Shown: in pieces, positions 11,310 through 22,090 of the stretch
Layout: each line of letters opens with the position of its first letter
How positions within the stretch are numbered: position 1 is the stretch's first letter
Assembly (NCBI GenBank): GCA_950022655.1
Contig: OX465583.1
Span: 15,461,298 to 15,525,297, forward strand
Reading direction: 5' to 3'
Source of the DNA: Alentia gelatinosa
Lineage: Eukaryota; Annelida; Polychaeta; Phyllodocida; Polynoidae
Length of the DNA stretch: 64,000 nt
Notes under the pieces: model-generated
Told to the model about the DNA's origin: nothing
Database searches by the model: none
The model's input: only the letters and a program-made list of their open reading frames with translations
Program-made: the position numbers and the translations under genes

Positions 11310-11850
11310 GTCCATTTACTGACTCCATTTACCGTTTTGGCGCTGGGCTACGCCACTTTGCCGACTAGCGCCAAAGGCTGGCGGGAGCAGTCTCTCCACG
11401 CTCCCTTTTATCCACTTCCGGGCCTCGAGTACAAAACGAGTACAGAACTGGCTGGCACATTCCCTAATTATCGCCCTCTCTGAGCGCGCCAACAACCAGC
11501 GGCGAGTAGACCCCTCACGTAATTGATAACAATCGTAACGTTTGTAATTCCCCGCTCGCCCGCCACGCGGCGCCACCTCTCTGCCTGCCCCTCACTACAC
11601 ACCTCCGCCCTCCCTCCTCCCATACAACCACATTGTTCTCCGCGGCCGGAAACGATGCTTGCGCATGTGTGATGGAATTTCCGCTTCCCGACTGGCTTCC
11701 GGTACAACTGGGCATGCGCGGTGAGAACGTGGGCGCCGCGGGCAGCGCGAGGCGACGCGTCTGCGGCTGATTTGAGTCCCGCGAGACTTGGTGAGAGTTA
11801 GGGAGTGGGGAGGGTGTCATGTCGGGGGAGGGGGTCGTGAATAGGAGGGA
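11310..11850. promoter_or_regulatory. CpG island, candidate promoter
   Basis: A CpG-dense block with ETS-like CTTCCGG sites (near 11696), NRF1-like GGGCATGCGCGG (near 11710) and TTGCGCATGT (near 11657), and many CGCG/GCGC. ETS and NRF1 sites are common in animal housekeeping promoters. Open frames on both strands here are GC-driven. Direction is unclear; the weak first exon at 12082-12116 would suit rightward transcription. Confidence 0.4.
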
Positions 11851-12081
11851 TGTTATGGTAGCGGGAGTTGTTGTGATGGCGGATAGAGGAGAGCACAGAC
11901 AACAGAGACAAAGTTATGGCTTCTCGACACTTGTTCTCACAGATAATGACGGCCGTGTTAATGCGGGTCCCGCGACTCCCGCTCTGTCTGACAGACGCGT
12001 GACGTCACTGTCGTCTGCTCAGTCAAGTCATCTGACGTCAGCGCGGGACGCCTGGCATCCTCCTGACAGTTAGCGAGAAAT

Positions 12082-12116
12082 ATGGCCATTGGCGAGCAGG
12101 AGACGGGCGGCCAACG
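12082..12116 (+). CDS. Possible short first coding exon (weak)
   Basis: ATG at 12082 in context AAATATGG, then eleven codons (MAIGEQETGGQ) ending at a donor-like CG|GTAAGC at 12117. It lies about 300 bp downstream of a CpG island. There is no protein match, and the following DNA is a minisatellite, so this is a speculative exon only. Confidence 0.15.
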
Positions 12117-12117
12117 G

Positions 12118-12340
12118 TAAGCTGAAAGGTAGGCTGATAGGTGGGCTGATGGGTAGGCCACGGGCAGGCTGACAAGTTGGCTGATGGCTAGGCTGATAGG
12201 TAGGCTGATGGGTAGGCTATGGTTAGGCTGATAAGTAGGCTGATGGGTAAGCACTGGTAGGTTGATACGTAGGCTGATGGCTAAGCAATGGGTAAGCTGA
12301 GAAGTAGGCTGGTGGGTAGGCAGTAGACTGGTTCGTAGTT
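12118..12340. repeat. ~13-bp minisatellite (TAGGCTGATGGG)
   Basis: Imperfect tandem GGTAGGCTGATGGGT units. The same motif recurs at 13125-13300 and more loosely at 15955-16065, so one seed sequence appears amplified at three sites. Confidence 0.8.
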
Positions 12341-12586
12341 GAATAGCCTGAGAATCAGTCCACCTACTACTATAGCGATTTCAGTCCTCCCGATGCGCTA
12401 GAAGGCACAATGTCAAACATCATAGACAATTAGGAACATCGGCATCTTCCACAAATATTAGCGTGCATCGTAGTCGATTTTTAGATACATCGTAGACGAT
12501 TTGGAGCTGAGTGGATGCAGGGCCTGAAGATGATGGCTAGGCGATGATGATGTGATATTTCGGCTGCATGTCAGATTTATATAGAT

Positions 12587-13097
12587 TAAGGCCCGTCGTC
12601 CAATGAGCTGCCGATTCACTACGATAGACCTAACAATGTGTGCATCGGGGTGCATCCTAGGATGTATCGGCTCCCGATTAAACCTGACTTTCCAACGAGA
12701 TGTCGATTTAATGTCGGGAGATGCATCATAAGGCCCCAGTCACACTTGCGTAAAAAACGGCGTTTTTCCGTGTACGCACGTCTACGTTCTTCTACGCATT
12801 TTGGAATCTCAAAATACGCCGCCAAACGCCGCAATACGCAGAGATGCGTAGAGGAAAGTCGGAATGCGCCGAAAAACGCCACAATGCGTACAGAAGCGTA
12901 GATAAGCGTTGATGAACGTTGATGAACGTTGAGAAGCGTACTAAAACGTTAAAGAAAAGCAAACAAATACGTTCCAAATCCGTAGCTAATACGTGGTCTC
13001 CAACAATTCAAATACGTAGAAGAAACGCCGAATTTTACGCCAGTGTGACTGGGGCATCAGGACTATCATAGTGCATCGGGAGCTCAGTGGATGCCTT
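12587..13097. mobile_element. Outer MITE interrupted by a second MITE
   Basis: The left end reads TTAAGGCCCGTCGTCCAATG and the right end is complementary to AAGGCATCCACTGAGCTCCC. Related to 35252-35491, which has the same GAGCTC-containing ends and the same GCATCATAAGG interior. In this copy the interior is split exactly at GCATCATAA by the 12732-13055 insertion. Confidence 0.65.
12732..13055. mobile_element. Inner MITE with GGCCCCAGTCACACT ends
   Basis: A 324-bp element. The left end is GGCCCCAGTCACACTTGCG; the right end is complementary to GCCCCAGTCACACTGGCG. The interior is packed with TACG, ACGCC and GCGTA motifs on both strands. The flanks ATAA (left) and ATCA (right), compared with the uninterrupted site at about 35450, imply a 3-4-bp duplication with one later change, consistent with a PIF/Harbinger-like TNA target. 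Confidence 0.75.
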
Positions 13098-13124
13098 ATT
13101 GATGTTTTTAGTCTATTTAGAAAG

Positions 13125-13300
13125 TTGATTGGTAGGCTGATTGAAGTTGAGGCTGGTTGGAATATTGTTTGGTAGACTTACTGATGTTTAGGCTGATTGG
13201 TAAGCTGATATACAGGCTGGCTGATATTTAGGCTGATTGGTAGACTGATTAGAAGGCTGACTGATGTTAGGCTGATTGGTAGGCTGACACAGACTGATAC
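13125..13300. repeat. ~13-bp minisatellite (TAGGCTGATTGG)
   Basis: GGCTGATTGGTAGGCTGA-like units, related to 12118-12340. Confidence 0.75.
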
Positions 13301-13364
13301 GCTGGCGTTGATTAGAGTTTTGTCTCTCGTGTCACTTGGCAATGATCGTGCTTGTCCACACTTC

Positions 13365-13400
13365 AAACCATGCATGCGCAAATCGAACATGGCGGCCATT
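13365..13400 (+). promoter_or_regulatory. YY1-like site in CpG context
   Basis: CATGCATGCGCAAATCG followed by AACATGGCGGCC. The latter matches the extended YY1 consensus, usually found just downstream of transcription starts and in sense orientation. Confidence 0.3.
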
Positions 13401-13779
13401 AATGGCTGCCCCTAGCGGGCATCATCACTCTTTACCTAATGTGTGAAACCGGTGCCTCCGGTCAACCCAAGCAAGAATAAAAAAGATAAATGACCATATA
13501 ACAACAACAAAAAACAGAAAAAATAGTGTTAGGGGTGGGTTGTGTAATTGGGTCTGCATCGTACCACAAGTACAAATCCCACAGAGAGAAACAAAAAACA
13601 GGGGGGGGGGGTGTAAAATTCATTAGTGTATATCCTTCAGCGAAGCGGATCCCCGGGGATGAGCACTGGTAGCTGCGTTAAGGTCTGACTGATGATTGGA
13701 TGGCACCGCTACCATAGATTATGACATAATTACCCCCGCCTCTACCAGGCAAACGCGAACTTTATGAGTCAGCGCCCAT

Positions 13780-13880
13780 TCTTTACCACTCCCGGGTCGC
13801 GACCAGGAGAAACCACAGGATGCTGGGAAATCCAACATGGCGGAGAAGTGACGTCACAGTGTCGGGTGGCCATTACAGCT
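13780..13880 (+). promoter_or_regulatory. Candidate promoter: ZNF143-, YY1- and CRE-like motifs
   Basis: In order: AGGATGCTGGGAAAT (ZNF143/Staf-like, on the reverse strand), CCAACATGGCGGAG (YY1-like) and GTGACGTCAC (CRE), all within about 60 bp. The ATG in the YY1 motif opens only four codons (MAEK, stop), so it would be a minimal upstream ORF or not translated. No downstream gene is recognised. Confidence 0.4.
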
Positions 13881-14002
13881 CCTAAAGATCTGGTGTCTGT
13901 AGCGTAGCTAATGACGGGGATAGAAATAAGTAGTGGGAGGGGTTTAATATGATATAAATAGTAGTATGGTACCAGACTGAGGTTTCATCTCTCTGAGTTC
14001 GG

Positions 14003-14108
14003 GCATAGAGAGAGATGGAGAGAGAGAGAGAAAGAAGTCAGGGAGATAGACAGAGAGAAAGAAAAAGGAAACAGGAAGCAGAGAAGAGAGAGAAGAGACA
14101 GGACAGAA

Positions 14109-14148
<40 letters not shown>

Positions 14149-14465
14149 AGAGAAGAGATAGACAAAGAGAGGAGGGGACAAAGGAAGAAAGAAAGACGGG
14201 AAGGGAGGAGAAAAAAATAAAAGACGATTATGAGGACATAGGGGGAGAGGAGTAAGAGAAAAGAAAGAAAGAGAAAAAGGAAAGAAGGGACGTGGAGGAG
14301 AGGGGATAGAGGTACTGAGAGAGATGGGGGCAGAAGAGAGAGAGAGAGAGAGAGAGAGAGGGGAAAGAAAGGGGGCAGGAAGAGGGAGAGAGCGAACAAG
14401 ATAGAGAGAGTGACGATGAATACGGTTGGGGAGAAAGAAGAGGAGAGAAAGGGGAAGAGATTAAG
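14003..14465. repeat. GA-rich purine tract
   Basis: Almost pure purine on the plus strand, with (GA)n cores at 14113-14143 and 14336-14361 and AAAGAAAG spacers. The long minus-strand serine/leucine-rich frames (13944-14468 and 14228-14608) are products of the CT-rich strand. Confidence 0.9.
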
Positions 14466-14469
14466 CAAG

Positions 14470-14938
14470 TCAGATAGGGAGGAAACGAGAGATGGAGGGA
14501 GTGGGTAACAGAGGGAGCGACTTTAATACATTGTACTGTTTTACTTGACCCCACAAGGGCCAGTCTCATTACAACTCTCGTTTTATTTCTTAGTTGTATT
14601 GATTTCATATCTCGTCAACCATTACAGGTCCTTTCTAGATTTCCTCATGGGTCAGTTTTCTCCATAATTTTACGTAGAAATCACATCCCTATCCATTTAT
14701 GGAGTTGAGAGTTAATTTACTTATCTAACCACATAGCTAATTGATAAGAAATTCTATAACCTCATCGTCTCTTTATCAAAATACACAAAAAGAAATGATA
14801 ATATGGATAAGGGGATTCGGGAGTACTTTAATCTCCAAATACAACAATAGCCTGTTGTGACAGACTACCACAACAAAAAATCTACTGGAAGAGATCCTTA
14901 CTCTATAAGAAGATCAGCTAGGCGAGTGTAAAGTGGGA
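14470..14938. other. Unannotated stretch
   Basis: Nothing recognised. Confidence 0.3.
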
Positions 14939-15474
14939 TTCACACAGAGACTCATGTACCTGAGACTGGTGTACTTCACACCTTTTCTCTAGTCTCAGAC
15001 AATTCTCGTTTGGTAAAAAATTATCATGGCTAAGTACTTTTATCAGTCTCAAGAAAAAATGGCGAATTTGATTCACATGGGAGGACACACCTGGTACATA
15101 ATCTCAGACATAGTCACAGTGACCACTCACCTTGGGACTCAATTACCCTTGATGTGAAGGGTGTTACAAACATGTAATTATGCTTGCTGGACTCCTATTG
15201 GCTAGGGCAGGTACATGGTCGCAGCAGGTCCATTTGTCTCACCAAAATGCCCCTATAGATTTTAAACATGTTTAAAGTCAAAATTTCATGAGATTCTGTT
15301 CCTTGTTACGGGTGATTGTCGCCGACAATTGCAAGGGAAAAAAGTTGTCTCAGCAAAATGGAACCCTGTCATTTCACACGAGGAGATTGTGTTCCAGTAC
15401 CAAATCTCAACAGGATTTGTCTCAGACAAACACTTTGTGAGGTACATGGATCCCACCTTGTGAATCCCATTTTA
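14939..15474. mobile_element. MITE with TAAAGTGGGATTCACAC ends, long copy
   Basis: The left end is TAAAGTGGGATTCACACAG followed by CATGTACCTGAG; the right end is complementary (GAGGTACATGGATCC, then TTGTGAATCCCATTTTA). About 536 bp with no transposase. A shorter copy with the same ends is at 61453-61691, so this copy carries extra interior sequence. Confidence 0.75.
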
Positions 15475-15479
15475 GTAAA

Positions 15480-15954
15480 GGTGGTTCAGATCGAATTCCA
15501 TCAGAGCTAACCTCTCAGTGCTCTGGTGGCCAGAGTAGGACAAAGGTGGCTACACTCTACACCGTATAGACATGGTATGAGGAGGACAAGTCTTTCCTAT
15601 AGAAGTAGAGGCGAGCCTCAACCTTGTCATTAATAGCCCAGTGTTTGAACTACTGAAGTAACCCTCTACAGTACAGTGTATTATTATTAGAATCACAACA
15701 AGTGGCTCAGTGCGCCCCTTTACAATGATCCGACAGCTATCTTTCTTTAAAGGAGGTGCCATCCATAAAGTACGTACCCAGCAAGGGGGGCTGAGCATGT
15801 TAGAACAAGTGCGTACGAGAGGATACTTGGGGAGGGGAGGGGAGTTGAAGGCTTGATATTCCGTATGCATGCATACGCAATTATATAAAAAAATTGCATA
15901 AGTATGTGTATCTATAAGCAATGGACATCTCAAGGCGAGTAGCCTGTTAGGAGT
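15480..15954. other. Unannotated stretch
   Basis: No recognised feature; a 127-codon minus-strand frame at 15550-15933 has no motif I know. Confidence 0.25.
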
Positions 15955-16065
15955 AGTTGAGTTGGTATGTCAACAGGTTGGTGGATAGGTAGGCTGGAAT
16001 GTGAGCAGACGGATGGGTAGGAAGGTTGGTGGGTAGGAGGGTTGGTGGGTAGGTAGGTTTGAATG
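15955..16065. repeat. Short GGTTGGTGGGTAGG repeat
   Basis: Imperfect GGTAGGTTGGTGGGTAGG units, similar in style to 12118-12340. Confidence 0.6.
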
Positions 16066-16169
16066 TGGGGAGACTCGAAATTCATAGGGTAATAGACTCA
16101 TTGTCGCTTGTTAGAGCGTGCTTGCACGCCTATATACATCATCTAGAGTTTAGAGTCAGGGTTAGAGTA

Positions 16170-16520
16170 GTCACATTGAACTTTCAGAGTGCTTCCAGAA
16201 AACTACCCCTTTACTTTGCATGCTGTTCCCTGTGATAGTGAGAACACAGCAGGGAGCCAGTGTCTCAGGGTCTTAGAGCATGCTCAGCTGACCATGACCA
16301 ATCACTCAAGACCGAAATACCTCATTGACCCACTGTTTTTGATATGTTTTGATCCTAGACTCAGGCAGTTAGAGAAATGGCAAGTTGACTGGGTGCAAGT
16401 GGGTAGTAGAAAACTATCCATAGGCTAAATCTAACTCAGACCTTTTATTTATTATACGTTTATAATTGCACGCTCATTCATCTATGATGAACTTACTTTT
16501 TGCTCCTAGTATATGACTGC
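16170..16520. repeat. Dispersed repeat containing GCTCAGCTGACCATGACCA
   Basis: The block GTCTCAGGGTCTTAGAGCAT plus CAGCTGACCATGACCAATCA recurs in diverged form at 23925-23990 and 61128-61190. A second block (CATTCATCTATGATGAAC here; CATTCTTCAATAATGAAC near 61380) keeps its order relative to the first, so the 16-kb and 61-kb copies are relics of one element of roughly 350 bp. Confidence 0.55.
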
Positions 16521-16529
16521 TGGTCAACT

Positions 16530-18235
16530 ACTCTGATATTTCGGCCACTCATGCTCAAAACCAGCCATTATAGTATAGGTATGCAATATCTCGATGAACA
16601 CATTGCAGTGGCTGGACAGTTTGACGTTTGACTGACAGCTATCCTCATCTTGCGAAAATCTACCAGTATCTATGAATAAATTTCCTCAAAATAGTTTAGC
16701 TTCTGAATTGGTTTTGTTACTATATAATATGTTAATCAAGTAAAAGAAGTCGTGGTGCGCAATTTCCTGAAGTCACGTGACCTTAAGTTGAATTTTAAAA
16801 GCACATTATATAGATCTGGTCTGTAAAGTATAGCTTAGTGATAGACTCGCGTGTGTTTAGTGACAGATTAGAGAGACTTACCCTTCCCGGGGACCATTTT
16901 CCAATTACGTCAGCCAATTAGAACCTCAGGAAGTATGGACTGACTTAAACGCCCATCAAGATCTCCAAAGCGATAACAGAATTCTTCATTTTCAGGACCG
17001 ACTAAATTCAATATGATGGGCGGAAGTTGGAATGAGAATCACGACATGTTAAGGTCTCGCGATATATCGCGGTTCTGAGGGATTCCTCCACTGCTTTATG
17101 GTCGTGAACCAGATCGGCTAACTTTGTGATAGCTATTAGTGTGTGCCAGCCCAGCCTGATCCACTGTCATGTTGGAGGGGGGCCTCTACCCAACATGAAA
17201 CATGTCATGTCGTACAATATTGATCCTCATATAATTAAACCCCCTACTTCCGATCCCCACTCAGATACCGCTACACCCTCTCTTCTTCTGAAAAATTAAT
17301 CCAAGTTTCAAATTTCTCCAGGGGAGGGTTGCTTTTAATAGACATATGGCCCAACAAAGACTGAGTCGGCGGTCGATGCTCGGCGTGCCAGCCCACGGCC
17401 GCCACTGCCTTTGTCACATGATCCAAGTAGTTTGCCGCGCAAATAACAAGCCACATAAAAAAATGAAGACGGGAGGCCAAAAGATGCCAAGTAAAAAGTT
17501 TCATTTGTTAATACCTGTGGGGTGGGGGGGGGGGGGGGCTGGGTGAGGTTGCGGCGTATGTATGTAAGGTGTGCTCGCTCTGTAGTGCACCGTTTAGTTT
17601 GTAAATACTCACAGAGGGGTGTATTAGGAGGTGTGTGTGTGGGTAAAGGGAGGGGGTACAAAACGTCTTCTATGATCCTGATCTTAATGGGGGTTTTCGG
17701 GTTTCGAGTCCACTTTCATTTTGTTCTTTAACTTGCAAACTTTATCAAAACCCATAGTGGTTAGTAGGGCACACGTGTGATTAAGACACTTTATGATGGA
17801 GTAAAGTGGATGAATTGTGTGACGATACTTCGATATGATTAGGCAATGCGGTTAGTATTAGATATTTACTGAACCATTCGTTTGAAATTTTCAATATTTC
17901 TTAATCATTGTCAGTATTGTGATATAAGATATAGCGAAAATCTGATACACACACTGACCCTAGATACCTTCCTTAGAGTATAAGCTTGTTTCCATTGCCC
18001 GATTTTCCATCACCGATCTAAAGTCAGGAACCACGCACAGACTTTTAGCTAATGCAAAATCAAAATGGAAACAACCTAGCTTGTTAAAAGTATCAACGAC
18101 TTTTCTGCATAGATAATGCAATGTTGCACTAACGACGGAATCCTTTTCTAACTGACATATTCTATATCATTCGATTTTGTCAGGGTACTGGAGGTTCTAG
18201 GAGAAGAAACGAGGTATACACTGCGCCCTCACCAA
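16530..18235. other. Unannotated stretch with a 14-bp CGCG palindrome
   Basis: No gene recognised. A perfect palindrome CGCGATATATCGCG is at 17058-17071. A poly-G run is near 17521-17538. Near 17994-18050 is a diverged piece of the AAGCCCGTTTCCATTGG repeat family. Overlapping frames at 17271-17661 are unsupported. Confidence 0.3.
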
Positions 18236-18239
18236 TCTT

Positions 18240-19505
18240 TTTTTTTGCAGGGTAGTACCCAGGGGTGGCACAGGGGGTACGTGCCCCCACCCTGGAATAT
18301 TTTCATGAATGGTCTGTTCCAAATGAAAATTCTCTAAACACACTTTTTTCTGGACTCTGAAACAAAATCCTAGGAACAGCTTGCATAATGTACTTCTGTG
18401 GTTTTGCCTACTGGACCCCCAGATGGGTTTTGCCATTGGCATCCTGACAGTCTCACCAGGTAGTCTCAGGTGTGTAAATCCCCTTCTCAAATACATAATC
18501 CATGGTACAGCTCTTATAAGTATATAATCCAAATGATCACCGTGGCTTTGCCCCCTTGACCACCATAAGGGCTTTGATGCTTGACCCTTGGTAATATTTA
18601 CAGATAACATAAGGGGTGCAACCCCACTCCTAGAAATGCAATCTTGGATACAGGTTGTATAGCCTTTAAGTCCTGCCAGTGGCTTCCCTTCTTGATCTCC
18701 CGGAGGAGCTATACAACTAGACCCCTGGCAATCTTCCCAGGTAGTCTCAGGTTTGTATCTCCCAACTCCTGAAAAAGAACCTGAGGACAGCTTGTATAAT
18801 CTATAAAATCAAAATGTTTCCATAAGCTCTGACACATGAACCCCAGGAGGGGCTCCTGCTAAGCCCCTGCAAATATTCCCGGATAACCTGCCTAAATGAA
18901 ACAGAATCTTGGCCAAGGATTTACAAATCAAAGTGCCCCCCGAACCCCCAGGAGGGGCTTTGCAGCCATAACCTTAACAATCATCGCGGGTAGCTTGAGA
19001 TGTGTAATTCCCGTGCCTGAATCAAAATCATGGGTGCAGACTGTATATTGTACATAACTCAAGTTCCTCTTGGGGCTTTGCCTCCTGGACTGCCCTGCAG
19101 GGTCGTTGCTGCTAATCCCCAAAATTTAACAGATATCCTACGATGTGTAACCCCTTTCTTTAAAGGAACAGCTTGTATATTGAAGCTATTAAATCCAAAT
19201 GTTCTGTAGGCTTTGCCTCTTGGACACCTCGAGGAGGCTTTGTTGCCAAACCCCTGTCAATATTCCAAGATTACCTAAGATGTGTACCCGCAGTCGCTAA
19301 AACAAAAACCTGGTTACAGCTCGTATAATCTATGAAATTTAAGTTCTTCCGGGGGCTTCACCCACTGTAACTCTAGAAGGAGTTTTGCTGCTGGATCACT
19401 TGCAACTTCCCACTGAAACAGAGTACTGGATACAGCTTGTATAACTTGTAAAATCCAAGTTCGTCGGGGGTTTCGCCCCAGTGTCCCCCCTTTGAAGGGC
19501 TCCTT
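18240..19505. repeat. Degenerate ~140-bp satellite, about eight to nine units
   Basis: Each unit contains, in order: TGGACCCCCAGGAGGGGCTTTGCTGC-like (with drift), an ACCCCTGGCAATATTCCCAGG-like segment, GTAGTCTCAGGTGTGTAA, and ACAGCTTGTATAATCTATAA. Landmarks fall near 18459, 18595, 18740, 18880, 18990, 19133 and 19270, a spacing of about 140 bp. Units are strongly diverged from each other, so the array is old. The 137-codon minus-strand frame 18197-18610 lies in it and is not a gene. Confidence 0.75.
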
Positions 19506-19599
19506 TACTTAGATGCTCGGTATAATCTAAATGATCTTATCTTAAGCCCTATAGATCTGCTTCATCCATATCTATAGAATGGCAGTTACTGTATTCAAA

Positions 19600-20245
19600 A
19601 CATGAAAGGTATTAAACTTATTAATTAAGAGTTGACTTAAGAGAACGGATGAAATATCTTAAATACACTTAAGAGAACAGATAAAACATTTGAAATACTA
19701 TCCGAAAACGATGGGGCCACGTTCAGTGAAACGGGGCTGACAAAGAACTTATTACTATTTACTATATACCCATGCCGTATATAGTGTAAATACGCACCGT
19801 TTCGGCATATAAAGTAATTTGAATATACGGACTTCAAGTCCGTATAATAGTGTACGGACCGCCTGGTAGAGACGTTGTCAAGTGTACGGACTTGAAATAT
19901 GAACATGTTGCTACGTGAAACGAGCACGTTAAAATACTGTAATCCTATTGGTCAATAAATGCCACACCCACCTTCAGGCTCTGCAGTGCGTTGGAGATAC
20001 GCTTAGTAACTGTGTAAATACGCACCGTTAATATTTATCAGTTATGGCCCGAAGGGCCGATACTGATTTTGATATGGGATTGGACGAGTTCGTGGCGGGA
20101 GTGGTGTAGTGATACAAACGGGCTAAGGTCAGAAAATCGGCGTAGCTATATGTGCTAGTTTCGTCATATGGCCAATCCTCACCAGTACCGGGTACTGGGT
20201 ACTGTCACGTTAAATTACCATTCAATCTTTTACCTATCAACATAT
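19600..20245. repeat. Dispersed repeat mosaic (GTAAATACGCACCG motifs)
   Basis: GTGTAAATACGCACCGTTTCGGCATAT at about 19786 and a second GTGTAAATACGCACCGTT at 20014; a diverged copy is at about 7861-7920 (AATACGCACTGTTTCGCTAT, then TACGGACC). TATATACCCATGCCGTATAT near 19763 is inverted relative to GGGTATATAG ends elsewhere. At 20047 a small hairpin GGCCC-GAA-GGGCC carries the C-GAA-G triloop. These look like fragments of palindromic MITEs. Confidence 0.45.
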
Positions 20246-20246
20246 T

Positions 20247-20325
20247 TGGTGGTATAGTAGTCAGCGTGTCGGTTTGCTGATCTCGGGATAGCGGGTACGA
20301 TTCCCGGCCATGGCAGAGCATTTTT
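20247..20325 (+). pseudogene. tRNA-like sequence (degenerate tRNA or SINE head)
   Basis: An A-box-like TGGTATAGTAGTC (about 20253) matches the Asp/His/Glu tRNA D-arm pattern. A T-arm CGGGTACGATTCCCG with B-box-like GGTACGATTCC lies about 45 nt later. T-runs typical of Pol III termination follow at about 20320. The anticodon arm does not pair well, and the 5' acceptor half does not complement CCATGGC, so it is a pseudogene or a tRNA-derived repeat. Confidence 0.45.
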
Positions 20326-20329
20326 CTTT

Positions 20330-21030
20330 TGTTCTTTTTTGTTTTTAAATAAAAAGCCAAACAATACAGAATATATAAACAAATGAAAAACTAAGCTCAA
20401 TTATATCAGTTTTATGTTTTAAACAGTGTTACCTTTGCTGTTTTTTTACATTTTGATGCTTTGTTTACATTTTACAGAATGCCCTGAAAGCTGCTGTTGC
20501 CATGCTAATTGTTACCCCAGCAACAGCAGCGAAGCCTTTTTAACACTATCAGTGCAATCTGCTTAGCTTATAAACATGATTCCTATAATTATATAATGAC
20601 ATTATATCATTATAAAGTTACAAAGATATTTATTTTGCATATAATAAACACGTTATGGTCCTCAGAACCGATACCGATTTTGATATCTAATAATAGTTCC
20701 GATAAAACAGGCAGATGGCGCCACCCGTAAATGGTCAATACACTCTCCTAACATAGATTTAACAACTTACCTATATAACGTTAACTATGCTACGGTGAAG
20801 ATTGAAATCCAAATCAATCACTCTCCAAACAGATTCAATAACGTTAATAACTACTAGATATGCGGTAGGAAATGTGTGACGTCACGCATTTACGTCACAG
20901 ATTTACGTCACAAAATAAGAAAAGTAAACAGTACCAGAGTGTATTGACTTTCCGTACGAGGGGGTGGGTCCCAATAGACTATTGAAAAGGTGATTTTCGC
21001 CTATATTTACGGTAGTAGTTAAATAGATTT
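20330..21030. other. Unannotated stretch
   Basis: No gene recognised. CATTTACGTCACAGATTTACGTCAC near 20885 gives two direct TTACGTCAC half-CREs (split here into two motifs, ATTTACGTCAC each). Confidence 0.3.
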
Positions 21031-21202
21031 GGGTATATAGTAAACATATAACGTCCTACCATGCTTGTACAAATCACAGAACTCGATGACAATTTACGGT
21101 TTGTACGGAACTCAGCGTAAACGCCTCGTTCCGTACAAACCGTAAATTGTCATCTCTTTCTGTGACTTGCACAGCATGGTCAGGACGTTCTATATAAATA
21201 CC
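21031..21202. mobile_element. Palindromic MITE (ATAACGTCC family), copy b
   Basis: Same arms as 7990-8133. The interior holds a second perfect hairpin, AATTTACGGTTTGTACGGAAC with its complement, around the GCGTAAACGC tip (about 21091-21148). The same internal hairpin survives in the half copy at 34284-34395. Confidence 0.8.
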
Positions 21203-21349
21203 TGTGTGCGGATGTCTGTGAAATACTGCCCGCTGCTAGGGGTGTAGTATATATAATGTTCGCACCCACTGTAACAGCGGGCCGTAGTGAATCACAGTGG
21301 CTTTTCTTAGAGCAGAAAAGTTAATAAAATGGGTTTTTAAACGAGTAGG

Positions 21350-21478
21350 AGGTATATAGTAATAAGAAAACGTAGTGACTGAGCTCGTACGGTGTCCGTT
21401 CTTGGTCATTTGATGAAAAAAATACCTCGAACGGCTACACGTACGGGCTCAGTAACCACGTTTTCTCATATTACCATG
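21350..21478. mobile_element. Palindromic MITE-like inverted repeat
   Basis: The left arm TAATAAGAAAACGTAGTGAC plus TGAGCTCGTACGG pairs with the right arm (CACGTACGGGCTCAGTAACC and then ACGTTTTCTCATATTA). About 125 bp with a spacer of roughly 45 nt. It starts with GGTATATAGTAA like the ATAACGTCC family, but the arms differ. Confidence 0.7.
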
Positions 21479-21479
21479 G

Positions 21480-21944
21480 GAAAAGAGAAAACATAACAGT
21501 ATTTCAAATTCCATATTCCCTCAAACTCCACCCGGGCATGAAGCCAAGCCGACGTAAGATAAACCCAACCCACCGCTAGCCTTCAATATCAGCCGGTCTT
21601 GAGCTGCATAAAGTAAAGGTGGGAGGGGGGTTAGAGAACTCCCTCCGCCCCCGCCCCTTTCCCAGGCGGACTTCTCCTCCGGGGAGGGTTTCGTCACGGT
21701 CATCTATTACCGGGCTGGACAGGCTAAGACTGACCATCCCTCCAGCCGTCAGCCCAAAGACAGATGACACGCCCCCAGTCCTCCCCCCTCTCATAGCGGC
21801 AGCCATGCGTCATGCCCCCGTCACTGCCTGGTTACTGTTCCTTCCCCCAATCCCTCATACCCGTCACGAGGGTCGGGTGGTTGAGGGGGAGGGGGGAGGG
21901 GGGAGGGGGTGCAAGAGGAGGGGGCTTTCCATACCATCTCCTGC
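21480..21944. other. GC-rich stretch without a recognised gene
   Basis: Overlapping frames on both strands (21576-21978) reflect low stop density. The G-rich tract GGGGGAGGGGGGAGGGGGG near 21886-21908 has G-quadruplex potential. No product recognised. Confidence 0.35.
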
Positions 21945-22090
21945 CAACTGGTTTTATCAATACCAGTTGATTGTCTAACTGTTAGATATAATCAAGCAAC
22001 TAGTTTTATCAGCACCAGTTGATCGTCTAACCGATAGACTTGGAATTAGGCAACAGATTTTACTAACACGAGTTGATCGTCTGATGGATA
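21945..22090. repeat. ~60-bp tandem repeat, three units
   Basis: Each unit contains TTTTATCARYACCAGTTGAT followed by CGTCTAACNGATAGA; starts near 21951, 22003 and 22067. Confidence 0.65.

Noticed and set aside
13635..13655. GCGAAGC at about 13641 as another palindrome tip
   Set aside because: The flanks are not complementary beyond a few bases, so it lacks the long arms that define the other cases.
20247..20325. Functional tRNA gene
   Set aside because: A- and B-box-like motifs are present, but the anticodon stem and acceptor pairing are poor; kept only as a tRNA-like pseudogene.
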